A stretch of 64,000 bases of DNA from Pseudomonadales bacterium (GTDB lineage Bacteria; Pseudomonadota; Gammaproteobacteria; Pseudomonadales; Azotimanducaceae). The position numbers were made by a program, and so were the translations under genes. The notes beneath the pieces were generated by a model. It made no database searches and was not told the origin of the DNA. It saw only the letters and a list, made by a program, of their open reading frames with translations. The stretch's first letter is position 1, and every line of letters starts with the position of its first letter. Where the stretch lies: contig JANQJA010000021.1 in NCBI GenBank assembly GCA_028281885.1, positions 1 through 64,000 of the forward strand, in the 5' to 3' direction. Below are positions 17,833 to 26,812 of this stretch, piece after piece.

Positions 17833-20334
17833 GTGATTCTCCCTGTTGAATCCATTCTGCCGGAGTTGCTCACCGCGCTTGAAAATGAGCAGGATGTGGT
17901 GCTTGAGGCGCCGCCGGGCGCTGGCAAGACGACGCTGGTACCGCTTGCGATCCTGCGTGCCCCATGGATTCAGCATCAAAAGATCCTCTTGCTGGAGCCT
18001 CGCCGCCTTGCTGCGAAGGCGGCGGCCCACCGCATGGCGACTCTTCTGGGCGAGCGTGTTGGCGAGACGGTTGGCTATCGTATGCGCCTCGAGCAGGTCG
18101 TCGGGCCGAATACAAAAATTGAAGTGGTGACTGAAGGCATTCTGACCCGAATGCTCCAGGCGGACCCCTCGTTGGAAGGAGTCGGCTGTATTCTGTTTGA
18201 TGAGTTTCATGAACGCAGCCTTGAAGCAGACGTCGGTCTCAGTCTGACTCTGAAGAGCAGGGCGTTATTCTCTGAGTCTGCCAGCGTGATCCTGAGAGTG
18301 GTTGTGATGTCGGCGACGCTCGATGCTGCCGGAATTGGTCGGGTGTTGCCGCTAGCGCATTCAATCAGCGCGTCGGGCAGAAGCTATCCGGTGGCGATAC
18401 GCTACGGCACGGCCGCCTCTCCCAGGGATCGGGTAGTGGATCGGATGGTTCGCACCATCGAACAGGCCCTGGCGGACAACCTCACAGGCAGTGTCCTCGC
18501 TTTTCTGCCTGGACAGGGAGAGATCAACCGTGCTGCGCAACAGCTTCGGCTGCCGGCGATGGTCGACGTGTTCAGGCTTTATGGCAATCTGCCATTTGCA
18601 GATCAACAGCGTGCCATCGCAGCCCCGTTAGCTGGACGTCGGAAAGTTGTGTTGGCGACTAATATTGCTGAGACGAGTCTCACCATTGAAGGGGTGGACA
18701 TCGTGGTTGATTCCGGCCTTGCCCGGGAGCCGGTATTCGATCCCTCGACAGCGATGACCCGACTTGAGACGCGGCGCATTTCTGGGGCTTCAAGTGTGCA
18801 GCGAATGGGGCGTGCTGGCCGTATCCGACCCGGTACCTGTTACCGCCTTTGGAGTTCATCCCAGCAGGATCAGCTGGTTCCTCACTCGGCACCGGAAATC
18901 CTGGCCGCGGATCTTGCGCCCATGGCGTTGCAGCTGCTTGTCTGGGGTGCGAGAGACCCGTCTGAGCTGGACTGGATTGATTCGCCGCCGGCCGGAGCCT
19001 GGGATCAGGCGATGTCACTGCTGGAACGACTCGAAGCTGTCGCAGTGGATGATGGTCGGCTGGTCCTGACGACAACCGGCGAGGCGATGTCGCAGTTACC
19101 CATGCATCCGAGGCTTGCGCACATGGTGCTGGAAGGTGCGAGGGTAGGTCACACCCGAACAGGCTGTCTGATCGCGGCGTTCCTGTCCGAGCGGGATCCG
19201 TTTGGTGATGTTGACGTTGATATTCGTCATCGACTGGATCTGCTAACCGGTTTGATTGAATGCCCTTCGAATCGTCGAGGCTGGATGCATCGTGTTGTGC
19301 AACTTGCCGAGCAGTTTGAATCGCGATTACGACGTATGGAAGAGGTGCGGGACCTGAATCTGTTGGATACTAACGATGTGCCGGGTTTCCTGCTGGCATG
19401 CGCTTATCCGGATCGCGTAGCGCGACGGCGCCAGTCCGGCGGGTATCAACTTGCCAACGGTCGAAGTGCCGGCTTCGCGGTTGCCGGACCGCTGGCAAAG
19501 TCGCGCTGGCTGGCGGTCGCTGAAGTGGGTGGCGGCAAGGGACGTCGAGGTGAGGTAATCCGGTCGGCGGCGGATCTGTCTGAGCCATTGTTCGCGGATC
19601 GGCTTGCTCATTTGCGAAAAACAGAAACGGTCTGTGACTGGGAACCCGGCTCGGGCCGTTTTGTTGCCGAGGAGCGGGAGAAGATTGGCGTCCTGTTGCT
19701 GTCGACGCGGTCCGTTGACGTCGATATGACGCGTCGTGCGATGTTGCTGACCGACTATGTTCGCTCAAGGGGCTGGCAGGTGTTGCCGACGAAGCGCCCG
19801 TTCCGATTGCTCCAGGCGAGAATGATGCTGGCCACAGGTTGCATGACGCTTCCGGACGCCAGCGACGACGCGCTCATGGATGAGCTCGAGAACTGGCTGA
19901 CACCGTACCTGAGTGCCGTCACCAGACTGGATGAATTGAAACGGCTGAATTTGGAAACGATACTGGCGGCCCGCATGACGTTTGAACAGCGCCGTGAGCT
20001 CGATCGGCTGGTACCGGAACGAATACAGGTGCCGTCAGGCTCGAGCGTCGCCGTCGACTATACCCAGTCACCACCGGTGCTGGCGGCGAAACTGCAGGAG
20101 ATGTTTGGTTGTCTTGAAACGCCCAGACTGCTGAATGGCAGTGTCGCTGTTCAGGTGCACCTCTTGTCTCCGGCCGGGCGGCCGCTCCAGGTGACCCAGG
20201 ACCTTGAGAACTTCTGGCGGGAGGGCTATGGGCTCGTCAGGAAAGAGATGAAGGGGCGCTACCCCAAACACCCCTGGCCGGATGACCCGATGTCGGCGAT
20301 AGCGACAGCCCGAACAAAGAAATTTTCCGGATAG
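17833..20334 (+). CDS. hrpB: ATP-dependent DEAH-type helicase HrpB
   Basis: This 833-residue superfamily 2 helicase has Walker A APPGAGKTT at residues 26-34, a DEFH Walker B box, the SAT motif VVMSATLD, and motif VI QRMGRAGRIRPG. The long HrpB-specific C-terminal region with LLATGCMTL-like and HPWPDDP endings is present. Its cellular role is poorly known. The start is a GTG at 17833. The stop lies 6 bp before the convergent folA stop. Confidence 0.96.
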   Translation: MILPVESILPELLTALENEQDVVLEAPPGAGKTTLVPLAILRAPWIQHQKILLLEPRRLAAKAAAHRMATLLGERVGETVGYRMRLEQVVGPNTKIEVVTEGILTRMLQADPSLEGVGCILFDEFHERSLEADVGLSLTLKSRALFSESASVILRVVVMSATLDAAGIGRVLPLAHSISASGRSYPVAIRYGTAASPRDRVVDRMVRTIEQALADNLTGSVLAFLPGQGEINRAAQQLRLPAMVDVFRLYGNLPFADQQRAIAAPLAGRRKVVLATNIAETSLTIEGVDIVVDSGLAREPVFDPSTAMTRLETRRISGASSVQRMGRAGRIRPGTCYRLWSSSQQDQLVPHSAPEILAADLAPMALQLLVWGARDPSELDWIDSPPAGAWDQAMSLLERLEAVAVDDGRLVLTTTGEAMSQLPMHPRLAHMVLEGARVGHTRTGCLIAAFLSERDPFGDVDVDIRHRLDLLTGLIECPSNRRGWMHRVVQLAEQFESRLRRMEEVRDLNLLDTNDVPGFLLACAYPDRVARRRQSGGYQLANGRSAGFAVAGPLAKSRWLAVAEVGGGKGRRGEVIRSAADLSEPLFADRLAHLRKTETVCDWEPGSGRFVAEEREKIGVLLLSTRSVDVDMTRRAMLLTDYVRSRGWQVLPTKRPFRLLQARMMLATGCMTLPDASDDALMDELENWLTPYLSAVTRLDELKRLNLETILAARMTFEQRRELDRLVPERIQVPSGSSVAVDYTQSPPVLAAKLQEMFGCLETPRLLNGSVAVQVHLLSPAGRPLQVTQDLENFWREGYGLVRKEMKGRYPKHPWPDDPMSAIATARTKKFSG

Positions 20335-20339
20335 CGGGT

Positions 20340-20831
20340 TCAGTCGCGCCGAGTATATTGACGAGTTCGGTAGCCAAACTCGTGGCGTTCGTCCGGTTCA
20401 TGTTCCGCCAGCAGTTCCTGTTCCCAGTCACTGAAATCGAACGGCTCAACAAACACATCCCCGTCGATGGTGGCGTCGATGACGCTCTCATAGACGAGGC
20501 TGGCATGAGGGAGAGCCTCCGCCAGGAGACCTGCGCCCCCGATCACATAGGTGGATTGTTTGTGTTTTGCTGCCAGAGAGAATCCGGCGGCAAGACTCAT
20601 GACCGGATAGATGTCCTCACCAAACCTGCTTGTTGTTCGAGAGACGACGATATTGAGCCGCGATGGCAGGGCGCAGTTGTGGTCCTCGAATGTACGACGG
20701 CCCATGATGATGGCGTGGCCTGACGTTTGTTCGTTGAAAAACCGGTATTCATCGGGAAGATGCCACGGTAGCCCGCCCGCACGACCGATGCAGTGGTTTT
20801 CCGATCTTGCGTAGATGAGCGCAATTGTCAT
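20340..20831 (-). CDS. folA: dihydrofolate reductase
   Basis: This 163-residue enzyme makes tetrahydrofolate with NADPH. The N-terminus MTIALIYARSENHCIGRAGGLPWHLPDE has the substrate-site Trp and Asp/Pro pattern, followed by IIMGRRTFE and the NADPH loop VIGGAGLL. The start ATG overlaps the stop of the sulfotransferase gene as ATGA, so translation is coupled to it. A longer in-frame start at 20888 lies inside that upstream gene and has no family-like sequence. It is the last gene of a long minus-strand run. Confidence 0.94.
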   Translation of the reverse strand: MTIALIYARSENHCIGRAGGLPWHLPDEYRFFNEQTSGHAIIMGRRTFEDHNCALPSRLNIVVSRTTSRFGEDIYPVMSLAAGFSLAAKHKQSTYVIGGAGLLAEALPHASLVYESVIDATIDGDVFVEPFDFSDWEQELLAEHEPDERHEFGYRTRQYTRRD

Positions 20832-22249
20832 TGCACGGCCCGCACCCGCAGGGTTTGATACAGATTGTCGATAGGTTCGATCCCGCACAACCGGGCCGGT
20901 TCGGGATCGGTACGCCGGATCTGATCGGAGAACGACGTGAGTGACGGGGTTGGGCAGTTGATTGCGCCAGCCAGGCGAGCCAGTTGCCGTTCTGGTTCCT
21001 GCGTCAGCAGGTCATAGTCGAACAGAATGATGTTGTTTGCTGGGATTTCGGCGACGAATCGATAAGTTGCAAACCAGTAGTGTAGCCAGTACTCAAGCGA
21101 AAGCGGGTCCTTGCCTTGAAGTTCGCCCTCCACGCCGGGCAGTAACAGGGGTTTCATGTTGCCGCCGAATTCAAAGTGACCGAGCCAGGTCATGTAGCTG
21201 GCACTAAAGCTGTCGCGCCTGTGTATGTCCAGAAATCGCCGGTGTTGTGTCAGCAGTGATGTTGCGTGTGCAACCGGCGCCCGGAACGGGAGCACAATCA
21301 CGGCATCGGGGAAAGCGTGATGAAGCGACGCTAGTCGCAGCAGGTTGTTGTTGTTCTTGGCAAGATATCGATGGTGCGCATTCCCGCTGGCAGTGATGAC
21401 CGAGCGCACGAAATCACGGTAATCGCGGATCGCGGAGTCCGGTGGTGTGTGTGGAACCAGACCGGCCTGTTTGACGTAGTCTGGTCGACATCGCATGAGC
21501 CAAAACACCTCTTCGAATGCTTCCGGACTCTGATCATCGACGAGCACGCCGTCACCGTGGGCTCTTTCGTGACGAGCGATACGGCGACGGAACGGTTTCA
21601 TTGTGCTTGTCCAAAGTCTCGGCGCTGTGACGAACGGCATGTTCGTGTAGTTCAGCGTGGCGAAGGTATCGGTGGCGTGCAGGGCGTTCAGCAGTACGGT
21701 AGTCCCGGCGCGGGCAAGACCGGTGACGTATACAGGCCGCGGCGAAATGTACCGCCGCTGCGGAAGTCGACGCTCGATGCTGAATATCAGTTGAGGCGTC
21801 ATGGCGTTCCCCAATGCCAGTTCGTGCAACGTTCTTTCCAGTGGGCCGTAGATGCTGTCGCCTCGCCTGGCCGTCACCGTGGCGTAAACAATCGCAAGGA
21901 TGACGGTGACGAGTTGGGGTTGCCAGTGGAGTAGCCGCCTTGAAGCAGGTTCGATGTTTCCCTCGATCAGGGCAAGCACAATGATGAAGCCCGCCGAGAA
22001 GCTGACGACGACCAGCGCAATGCCGAGGGTCATGACGAGGCTGTGTTTTAGCAGCCGTGTTGCATAGGCGGGGACCGCGCGTTCCTTCCAGTGATCCGAG
22101 ATTCTGGGAGACGCGATCACGGATAATGAGCGTCTGATGGTATGTATCATTGACGAAAGTGTTGTCGGAAGCGACAGCCGACGCAGGATGATGAGCGCGA
22201 AAATCAGTCCGGCGATCGATCCGGTCGTATCAATCAGCAGTTGATTCAC
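20828..22249 (-). CDS. membrane-anchored PAPS-type sulfotransferase
   Basis: This 473-residue protein has two to three hydrophobic segments in its first 125 residues (around 10-25, 70-95 and 108-124) and a sulfotransferase domain from about residue 170. The 5'-phosphosulfate loop is VTGLARAGTTVLLNAL, and a second region with DQSPEAFEEVFW and VLPFRAPVAHATSLL fits the 3'-phosphate binding part. It should transfer sulfate from PAPS to an unknown acceptor, with the catalytic domain held at the membrane. The start is GTG. It overlaps the preceding 73-codon gene by 20 bp and folA by 4 bp. Confidence 0.85.
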   Translation of the reverse strand: MNQLLIDTTGSIAGLIFALIILRRLSLPTTLSSMIHTIRRSLSVIASPRISDHWKERAVPAYATRLLKHSLVMTLGIALVVVSFSAGFIIVLALIEGNIEPASRRLLHWQPQLVTVILAIVYATVTARRGDSIYGPLERTLHELALGNAMTPQLIFSIERRLPQRRYISPRPVYVTGLARAGTTVLLNALHATDTFATLNYTNMPFVTAPRLWTSTMKPFRRRIARHERAHGDGVLVDDQSPEAFEEVFWLMRCRPDYVKQAGLVPHTPPDSAIRDYRDFVRSVITASGNAHHRYLAKNNNNLLRLASLHHAFPDAVIVLPFRAPVAHATSLLTQHRRFLDIHRRDSFSASYMTWLGHFEFGGNMKPLLLPGVEGELQGKDPLSLEYWLHYWFATYRFVAEIPANNIILFDYDLLTQEPERQLARLAGAINCPTPSLTSFSDQIRRTDPEPARLCGIEPIDNLYQTLRVRAVQ

Positions 22250-22451
22250 TGGGTTTGTCTGTCTTCTCGGGCTGTGAGCGCCATTGACGAAGCCGCCGCT
22301 TGATCGGATACCAGAACAGCCCGATCAGTGCGAGTATGACCGAGAGCAGAAGCGCCACGATGATGCCGATGGTGCCAAGGCCAAGTCCTGGTCCCAGATA
22401 GGCGGCGGCGGGTGAAGGAACCAACAGAAGGAGTGCAGCGATCAGGGGCAT
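22230..22451 (-). CDS. small membrane protein between the two sulfotransferase genes
   Basis: This 73-residue protein has a hydrophobic or signal-like N-terminus (residues 3-18, with SPAAAYLGPGLG) and one strong transmembrane helix at about 27-47, then a basic and polar C-terminal tail. The YLGPGLGLG start resembles small proteins found near sulfotransferase or polysaccharide genes, but I do not know its function. It overlaps the upstream arylsulfotransferase-like gene by 10 bp and the downstream sulfotransferase by 20 bp. That packing suggests a protein that works with them. Confidence 0.65.
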   Translation of the reverse strand: MPLIAALLLLVPSPAAAYLGPGLGLGTIGIIVALLLSVILALIGLFWYPIKRRLRQWRSQPEKTDKPSESTAD

Positions 22452-23770
22452 GAAGGTAGCTCCTCGAAATAGTCGGGTGGCAGAAAACGCGCTTCGGAAA
22501 CCGTAAGCGCACCCCGATCCGGGGTATACAGGTTCAGAAAGTCGAACGTCACCTCGCCGTCCGGCGCGACTTCGAAGACCCTGCCCTGGGCTGTTGATGT
22601 GACCAGCAGGTGCCCGTCCGGTAACTGCTGGTGTTTGCCTCTGTGCCAGCTGTAGAAGTCATAGTCGCTGCCGTCGAGAATGATTCGGCTGTTAAAGGTC
22701 TGCGGGTCCAACTCGACGATTCGAGAGTAGTCCCGGTGCATGTTGTTGTCGAAGATGGTGATGGTGCCCCGTTCATTCCAGTCCGGATCGTGCTGACGTC
22801 GAGTTAGCCCCTGGCGCCACCATTTGACCTTGACGGTAGCGGGATCGAGAACATAGACAAGATTCGGGGAACGCATGCTGATCAGCAGATCCCCCGCTTC
22901 AAGACCTGGGTAATTAGCCGCCAGGGCCTCCGGCAATGGATCGATGTCGTTCTGGTGGAACGGGTTGCCACCGGTGAGCACCCAGCGGCTCTGGTGTTCA
23001 TCGTCCGCCTGCCGGATACCAAAAATGTCTATCTCCGGATTACTGCGAATCATATCGTTGATGGTAATGCTGCGGATGACCTCACCGGATTCGATGCGTA
23101 CCTGATGCATGGTATCGCCAAACTGCGAGGGTTCGCCGTTATTCCCCCAGACCCAGAGCGTTTCGTCATCAAACATCTCGATGGAGTGATGATAACCGCC
23201 AACGCTACGCCAGATTACATTGCCGCAGTAGTCGTATCGGGTCATCGAGGTGCCGTGGTCGTAGGCTACGATGATTGAACCGTCGCGAGTGACCGCAAAA
23301 CCATGAGGAAAAACATTGGCGTCGCTGGGATGGGGCCACGACACATCCTCCTGGGTGATCGACCAGATGTTTGCCACGGTGCCGTCCGGGGCAATCAGAA
23401 TGGCGCCATGGAGTGTTGTTTCCAGATCGAACACGCCATAGATGACTCGGTATCCGACGGGTGCGTCAGCGGCCAGGTACATGACTGGCGGTCCGCGACG
23501 GTCGCGAACCGGAACCGGCAGAAACCCGTAGCCGGGGCCAAGTTTGCTGAGGTCAGGTGGGTCGACAAGATGTCGGGCGGGCACCATACCCAGGTCATTT
23601 TCGACCTTCTCGGTAATAGACGTCGCTTCTTCAGCGTCGCCTGCCACGAAGTTCCGGATCTCCTGGATGACAGGATACGGCCAGTAATCGTTGTCTGCGG
23701 CTTCCATACCATAAAAGAGCGAAGCGATGAGCACGAGCCAGACGAGTGCGATGATCTGGATGGCTTTCAC
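22442..23770 (-). CDS. arylsulfotransferase-like (ASST-type) beta-propeller protein
   Basis: This 442-residue protein has an N-terminal hydrophobic anchor (residues 4-21) followed by WD-like repeats with the ASST pattern: DGTVANIWSI, HGFAVTRDGSIIVAYD, GGYHHSIEMF and a C-terminal HRGKHQQLPDGHLLVTST. Such domains in arylsulfate sulfotransferases carry a catalytic histidine, but many environmental members are uncharacterised. It probably faces the periplasm. The start is GTG at 23770. It is the first of three overlapping genes that include a PAPS sulfotransferase. Confidence 0.8.
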   Translation of the reverse strand: MKAIQIIALVWLVLIASLFYGMEAADNDYWPYPVIQEIRNFVAGDAEEATSITEKVENDLGMVPARHLVDPPDLSKLGPGYGFLPVPVRDRRGPPVMYLAADAPVGYRVIYGVFDLETTLHGAILIAPDGTVANIWSITQEDVSWPHPSDANVFPHGFAVTRDGSIIVAYDHGTSMTRYDYCGNVIWRSVGGYHHSIEMFDDETLWVWGNNGEPSQFGDTMHQVRIESGEVIRSITINDMIRSNPEIDIFGIRQADDEHQSRWVLTGGNPFHQNDIDPLPEALAANYPGLEAGDLLISMRSPNLVYVLDPATVKVKWWRQGLTRRQHDPDWNERGTITIFDNNMHRDYSRIVELDPQTFNSRIILDGSDYDFYSWHRGKHQQLPDGHLLVTSTAQGRVFEVAPDGEVTFDFLNLYTPDRGALTVSEARFLPPDYFEELPSCP

Positions 23771-23841
23771 GATGATAAATCGGTCTGCATGGGCCGGGTC
23801 AGCATAAACGAGCGTTCAATAGGAGGACAGGGCCAGGCAGC

Positions 23842-24318
23842 TTAAAGTCGATTGGCGGTGCGTAACCATCTATGGAGTGCCATCTGCATGCGCCAGATCT
23901 TTGCCTCCGGATACAACGTCTCGTTGAGATAACTGGCTGGTTGAACCAGGTTTCTGATCCGAAGACTGCAATCCAGGTCCTTGCAGACGATGTTTCCGAT
24001 CGAATGCCTTCGCTCGGCGTTCTTGTGGGTGATGGTAAACATCGCGGTCCCGTTTGGTCGGTGCACATGATGACAGAGGGAGCACATTTCGAGACCAGGC
24101 TTTGACCCGTCGAATCGGCCTCGCCGAAGGATGGTACCCTTGATGCCGCCATCGTCCGGAGAAACGATAACGACATAACCGAGGTGTCCCGACGGGTGTA
24201 CCCAGCCGAGGTAATCGAGATCGTCCCAGGGGATATTGGTGAGGTCGGGGAGGGGAACGTCGTCTTCCCGCTCCCCCTTGAATGACGTCAGTACTTCTTC
24301 TTCTGTTAGCGGGTCCAT
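23842..24318 (-). CDS. FBP-domain protein (FusB-like treble-clef zinc protein)
   Basis: This 158-residue protein begins MDPLTEEEVLTSF and carries a four-cysteine zinc knuckle: CSLC near residue 82 and CKDLDC about 35 residues later. This matches the C-terminal domain of FusB/FBP, the elongation-factor-G-binding proteins that free EF-G from the ribosome, and is common as an unassigned family in Gammaproteobacteria. A translation-linked role is plausible but unproven. An upstream in-frame start (24411) would add residues without family likeness. The YbhB-like gene ends 17 bp upstream. Confidence 0.78.
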   Translation of the reverse strand: MDPLTEEEVLTSFKGEREDDVPLPDLTNIPWDDLDYLGWVHPSGHLGYVVIVSPDDGGIKGTILRRGRFDGSKPGLEMCSLCHHVHRPNGTAMFTITHKNAERRHSIGNIVCKDLDCSLRIRNLVQPASYLNETLYPEAKIWRMQMALHRWLRTANRL

Positions 24319-24335
24319 TGACGCGCCGCTGGCAT

Positions 24336-24815
24336 CTAGTTGCGCTGGTAGGTGCCAACCAGGCGGCTCATGCCGGTGATGTTGGGCTCGAGCTGTTTGA
24401 GAAAGTCCCACATGTTGATCCCGGGCTCAAGGTTTGTCTCGATATCGATTTCCAATACCCAGAAGTAGTAGCGATGGTCGCCATGGCCGACCGGTGGCAT
24501 CGGGCCACCGTAGCCATCGTTACCAAAATCATTAGGGCCAGAAGTGTAACCAGTCTCGCCTTCCGCCAACGAGGTCACACTGGTGGGGATGTTGTAGAGA
24601 ACCCAGTGGACAAATCCGTAGGTACCATTCGTGTCGATACGAGGCGCGTCGGGATCATGACAGATGATGGCATAGGACTTTGTCGTAGACTCGCCCGGCG
24701 TCCAGCTAAGGGCCGGTGAAACGTCGTCGCTTTCGCCGGTGTGCCTGCTGGGAATTGCGCCGCCGTCAGTAAAAGCGGAGCTTGTGAGCTGAATTTTTGA
24801 AGGGGCATATGCCAT
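24336..24815 (-). CDS. YbhB/YbcL family Raf-kinase-inhibitor-like protein
   Basis: This 159-residue protein has the PEBP fold motifs: SPALSWTPGESTTKSYAIICHDPDAP and FVHWVLYNIP, and the ligand loop GYGGPMPPVGHGDHRYYFWV. No signal peptide is seen, so it is cytoplasmic. Bacterial members have no firm function. The start ATG has an AGGAGA site 8 bases upstream; a longer open frame to 25169 is a reading of the neighbour in another frame. It lies 34 bp after the kinase-like gene and 17 bp before the FBP gene, in a probable operon. Confidence 0.9.
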   Translation of the reverse strand: MAYAPSKIQLTSSAFTDGGAIPSRHTGESDDVSPALSWTPGESTTKSYAIICHDPDAPRIDTNGTYGFVHWVLYNIPTSVTSLAEGETGYTSGPNDFGNDGYGGPMPPVGHGDHRYYFWVLEIDIETNLEPGINMWDFLKQLEPNITGMSRLVGTYQRN

Positions 24816-24849
24816 CTGGTGTGTCTCCTGTGTTGGGTTCTGGCGAGCG

Positions 24850-25404
24850 TTAAAAGACCATATTCTGTTTGAGGTCGTCCGGCAGCATCGCAAGGATGTT
24901 CTGGACGGTTTCCTGGGGCGACTCTCCGCTGGTGTCGAGGGTAATGGAGGGGCCTGGCAGTTTGGGTAGCTCATAGATGCCGGAGTTGACGGAATCCTCC
25001 AGTGCCTGAAAGTTGTTAACTTTTTCCATGGCCGCTCGCTCGGGTGATTCGACGCGAGTCTTGAGATCTGAGGTATCACAGGTGAGTCCAATGAAAAGGC
25101 CGATACTCCCGGAGTCCTGTGCGGCTTTGATGTACTGGCCGAAGTCATCGATGGGAATTGACGGTTCATAGGTGAACGTGGCGATCAGTCCGTCCTCGTT
25201 GAGAGTCATGGCCCGTTCCAGCACGGTTTTGTACATCTGGTCACGCAGTTCATTGAACGTCTCTGTTGAATAGCCAAACACAGGGCCGAGCAATGCTGCC
25301 ATGTGATGAAAGTTGATGAAGGGGTACTCCAGTTCTCTGGAGAGTTCCATTGCAATCGTCCGTTTGCCCACGCCAGGGGCGCCGTGCAGAAAGATGAGGT
25401 GCAC
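24850..25404 (-). CDS. P-loop NTPase, nucleotide/shikimate-kinase-like
   Basis: This 184-residue protein begins MHLIFLHGAPGVGKRTIAMEL, with Walker A GAPGVGKRT at residues 8-16 (Arg in place of the usual Ser before Thr). The rest fits small-molecule kinases of the shikimate/adenylylsulfate-kinase group: a lid-like region near 100-125 and LFIGLTCD in the core. The substrate is unknown. The start is GTG behind AGGGAGAAT. It is the first gene of the minus-strand run that continues to folA and is divergent from the M20 peptidase. Confidence 0.75.
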   Translation of the reverse strand: MHLIFLHGAPGVGKRTIAMELSRELEYPFINFHHMAALLGPVFGYSTETFNELRDQMYKTVLERAMTLNEDGLIATFTYEPSIPIDDFGQYIKAAQDSGSIGLFIGLTCDTSDLKTRVESPERAAMEKVNNFQALEDSVNSGIYELPKLPGPSITLDTSGESPQETVQNILAMLPDDLKQNMVF

Positions 25405-25522
25405 TTGTTATTCTCCCTATGCCTCCTTCCCGTCCCAACCATACTATAACGGACACAGTTTGTGATGCCCTGGAACCTGCTAGGATTGGGCGATCAGTAT
25501 TTGGGAGCGATGGTCGGGAGTA

Positions 25523-26812
25523 ATGACATTGCGTGGCTTCTGGTTGGGGGTGCTCTGGTTGTGGTCGGCTGTAGCGGGTGCGGCCTTGTCGGAGGTTGAG
25601 CGTGAAATATCGCGCTATGCCAAGGAAAGCAAAGAGGCAGCGATCTCGTTGCTGGCGGAAGTCGTGAATATCAACAGCGGGACGATGAATCACGAAGGTG
25701 TGCGTGAAGTGGGCAGGGTATTCCAGCGTGAATTTCAGGCGCTTGGAATGGAAACCCGCTGGCATGACATGAGCGATGTGGATCGCGCCGGACACCTGTT
25801 CGCTGAAAACCGGGGTACTGCACGGTGTCAGTTATTGATCGGTCACCTGGATACCGTGTTTGAGGTGGACAGCGAGTTCCAGGTTTTTCAGCGTAACGGT
25901 GACATGGCCACCGGTCCTGGCGTCAATGACATGAAAGGGGGTGATGTCGTTATTGTGTTTGCGCTGAAAGCGCTCCACAGCGTTGGGGTGCTGGATGACG
26001 GAAAGTTCATTGTGGCGCTGATAGGAGATGAAGAGAAATCCGGGAATCCCAAGTCAGTGAGCCGCAAGCACCTGATCGAAGCTGCCAGGCGCTGTGATGT
26101 GGCGCTCGGATTTGAGATCGCACCGTCGCTGAATGCTGCCGTCATTGCCAGACGAGGTTCAAGCGGGTGGCGTGTTGACGTCTCGGGTTTGCAGGCGCAT
26201 TCATCGACTATCTTCAGCGATCGGGTTGGCAGTGGTGCCGTGTTCGAGGCGGCCAGAATCCTGACAGCGTTCCATGAGGACGTTCGAGGGGAGCAATATC
26301 TCACTTTCAATCCGGGCATCATCCTGGGCGGGACCCGGGTCGAGTATGATCCGGTGCTGAGTCGTGGGAGTGCATTCGGCAAGACCAATGTGGTGGCGCA
26401 GGAGGTGGTCATTCAGGGTGGGTTACGGACCATGTCCGCTGCCCAGGAGGCTTCGGCCCGCGCGGCCATGCGGGAGATCGTGGAGAAAGATAACCTGCCC
26501 CGCACCTCGGCAACGATCACGTTTACGGATGGCTATCCGTCCATGCCGCCAACTGCGGGGAACCGGCGATTGCTGGCGACTTTGAATGAAGTGAGTGTTG
26601 ATCTCGGGCATGGTGAAGTTGTTGCCTATGATCCCGGCAGGCGCGGTGCGGCCGATGTCTCGTTTGTGGCCGAATATCTGGATGCGATTGACGGTATCGG
26701 TGCTGAGGGGAAGGGCGCACATTCGACGGAGGAGAATATCGACCTTGCAACCTTACCTCTTCTGATCGAAAGGGCCGCCATCTTGATGTACAGGCTAATG
26801 TCCGATGACTGA
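25523..26812 (+). CDS. M20-family metallopeptidase, carboxypeptidase G2-like, secreted
   Basis: This 429-residue zinc peptidase starts with a signal peptide (residues 1-20, ending VAGAA). The zinc ligands and catalytic residues are in GHLDTV, GVNDMKGGD and GDEEKSGN, and the last histidine in GAHSTEENI. Relatives of this length remove C-terminal glutamate from peptides or folates. It probably acts in the periplasm. It overlaps the following thioesterase gene by 8 bp. Confidence 0.9.
   Translation: MTLRGFWLGVLWLWSAVAGAALSEVEREISRYAKESKEAAISLLAEVVNINSGTMNHEGVREVGRVFQREFQALGMETRWHDMSDVDRAGHLFAENRGTARCQLLIGHLDTVFEVDSEFQVFQRNGDMATGPGVNDMKGGDVVIVFALKALHSVGVLDDGKFIVALIGDEEKSGNPKSVSRKHLIEAARRCDVALGFEIAPSLNAAVIARRGSSGWRVDVSGLQAHSSTIFSDRVGSGAVFEAARILTAFHEDVRGEQYLTFNPGIILGGTRVEYDPVLSRGSAFGKTNVVAQEVVIQGGLRTMSAAQEASARAAMREIVEKDNLPRTSATITFTDGYPSMPPTAGNRRLLATLNEVSVDLGHGEVVAYDPGRRGAADVSFVAEYLDAIDGIGAEGKGAHSTEENIDLATLPLLIERAAILMYRLMSDD

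Noticed and set aside
24816..25169. Upstream extension of the YbhB-like gene
   Set aside because: It reads the P-loop NTPase gene in another frame; the ATG at 24815 has an AGGAGA site and the family N-terminus.
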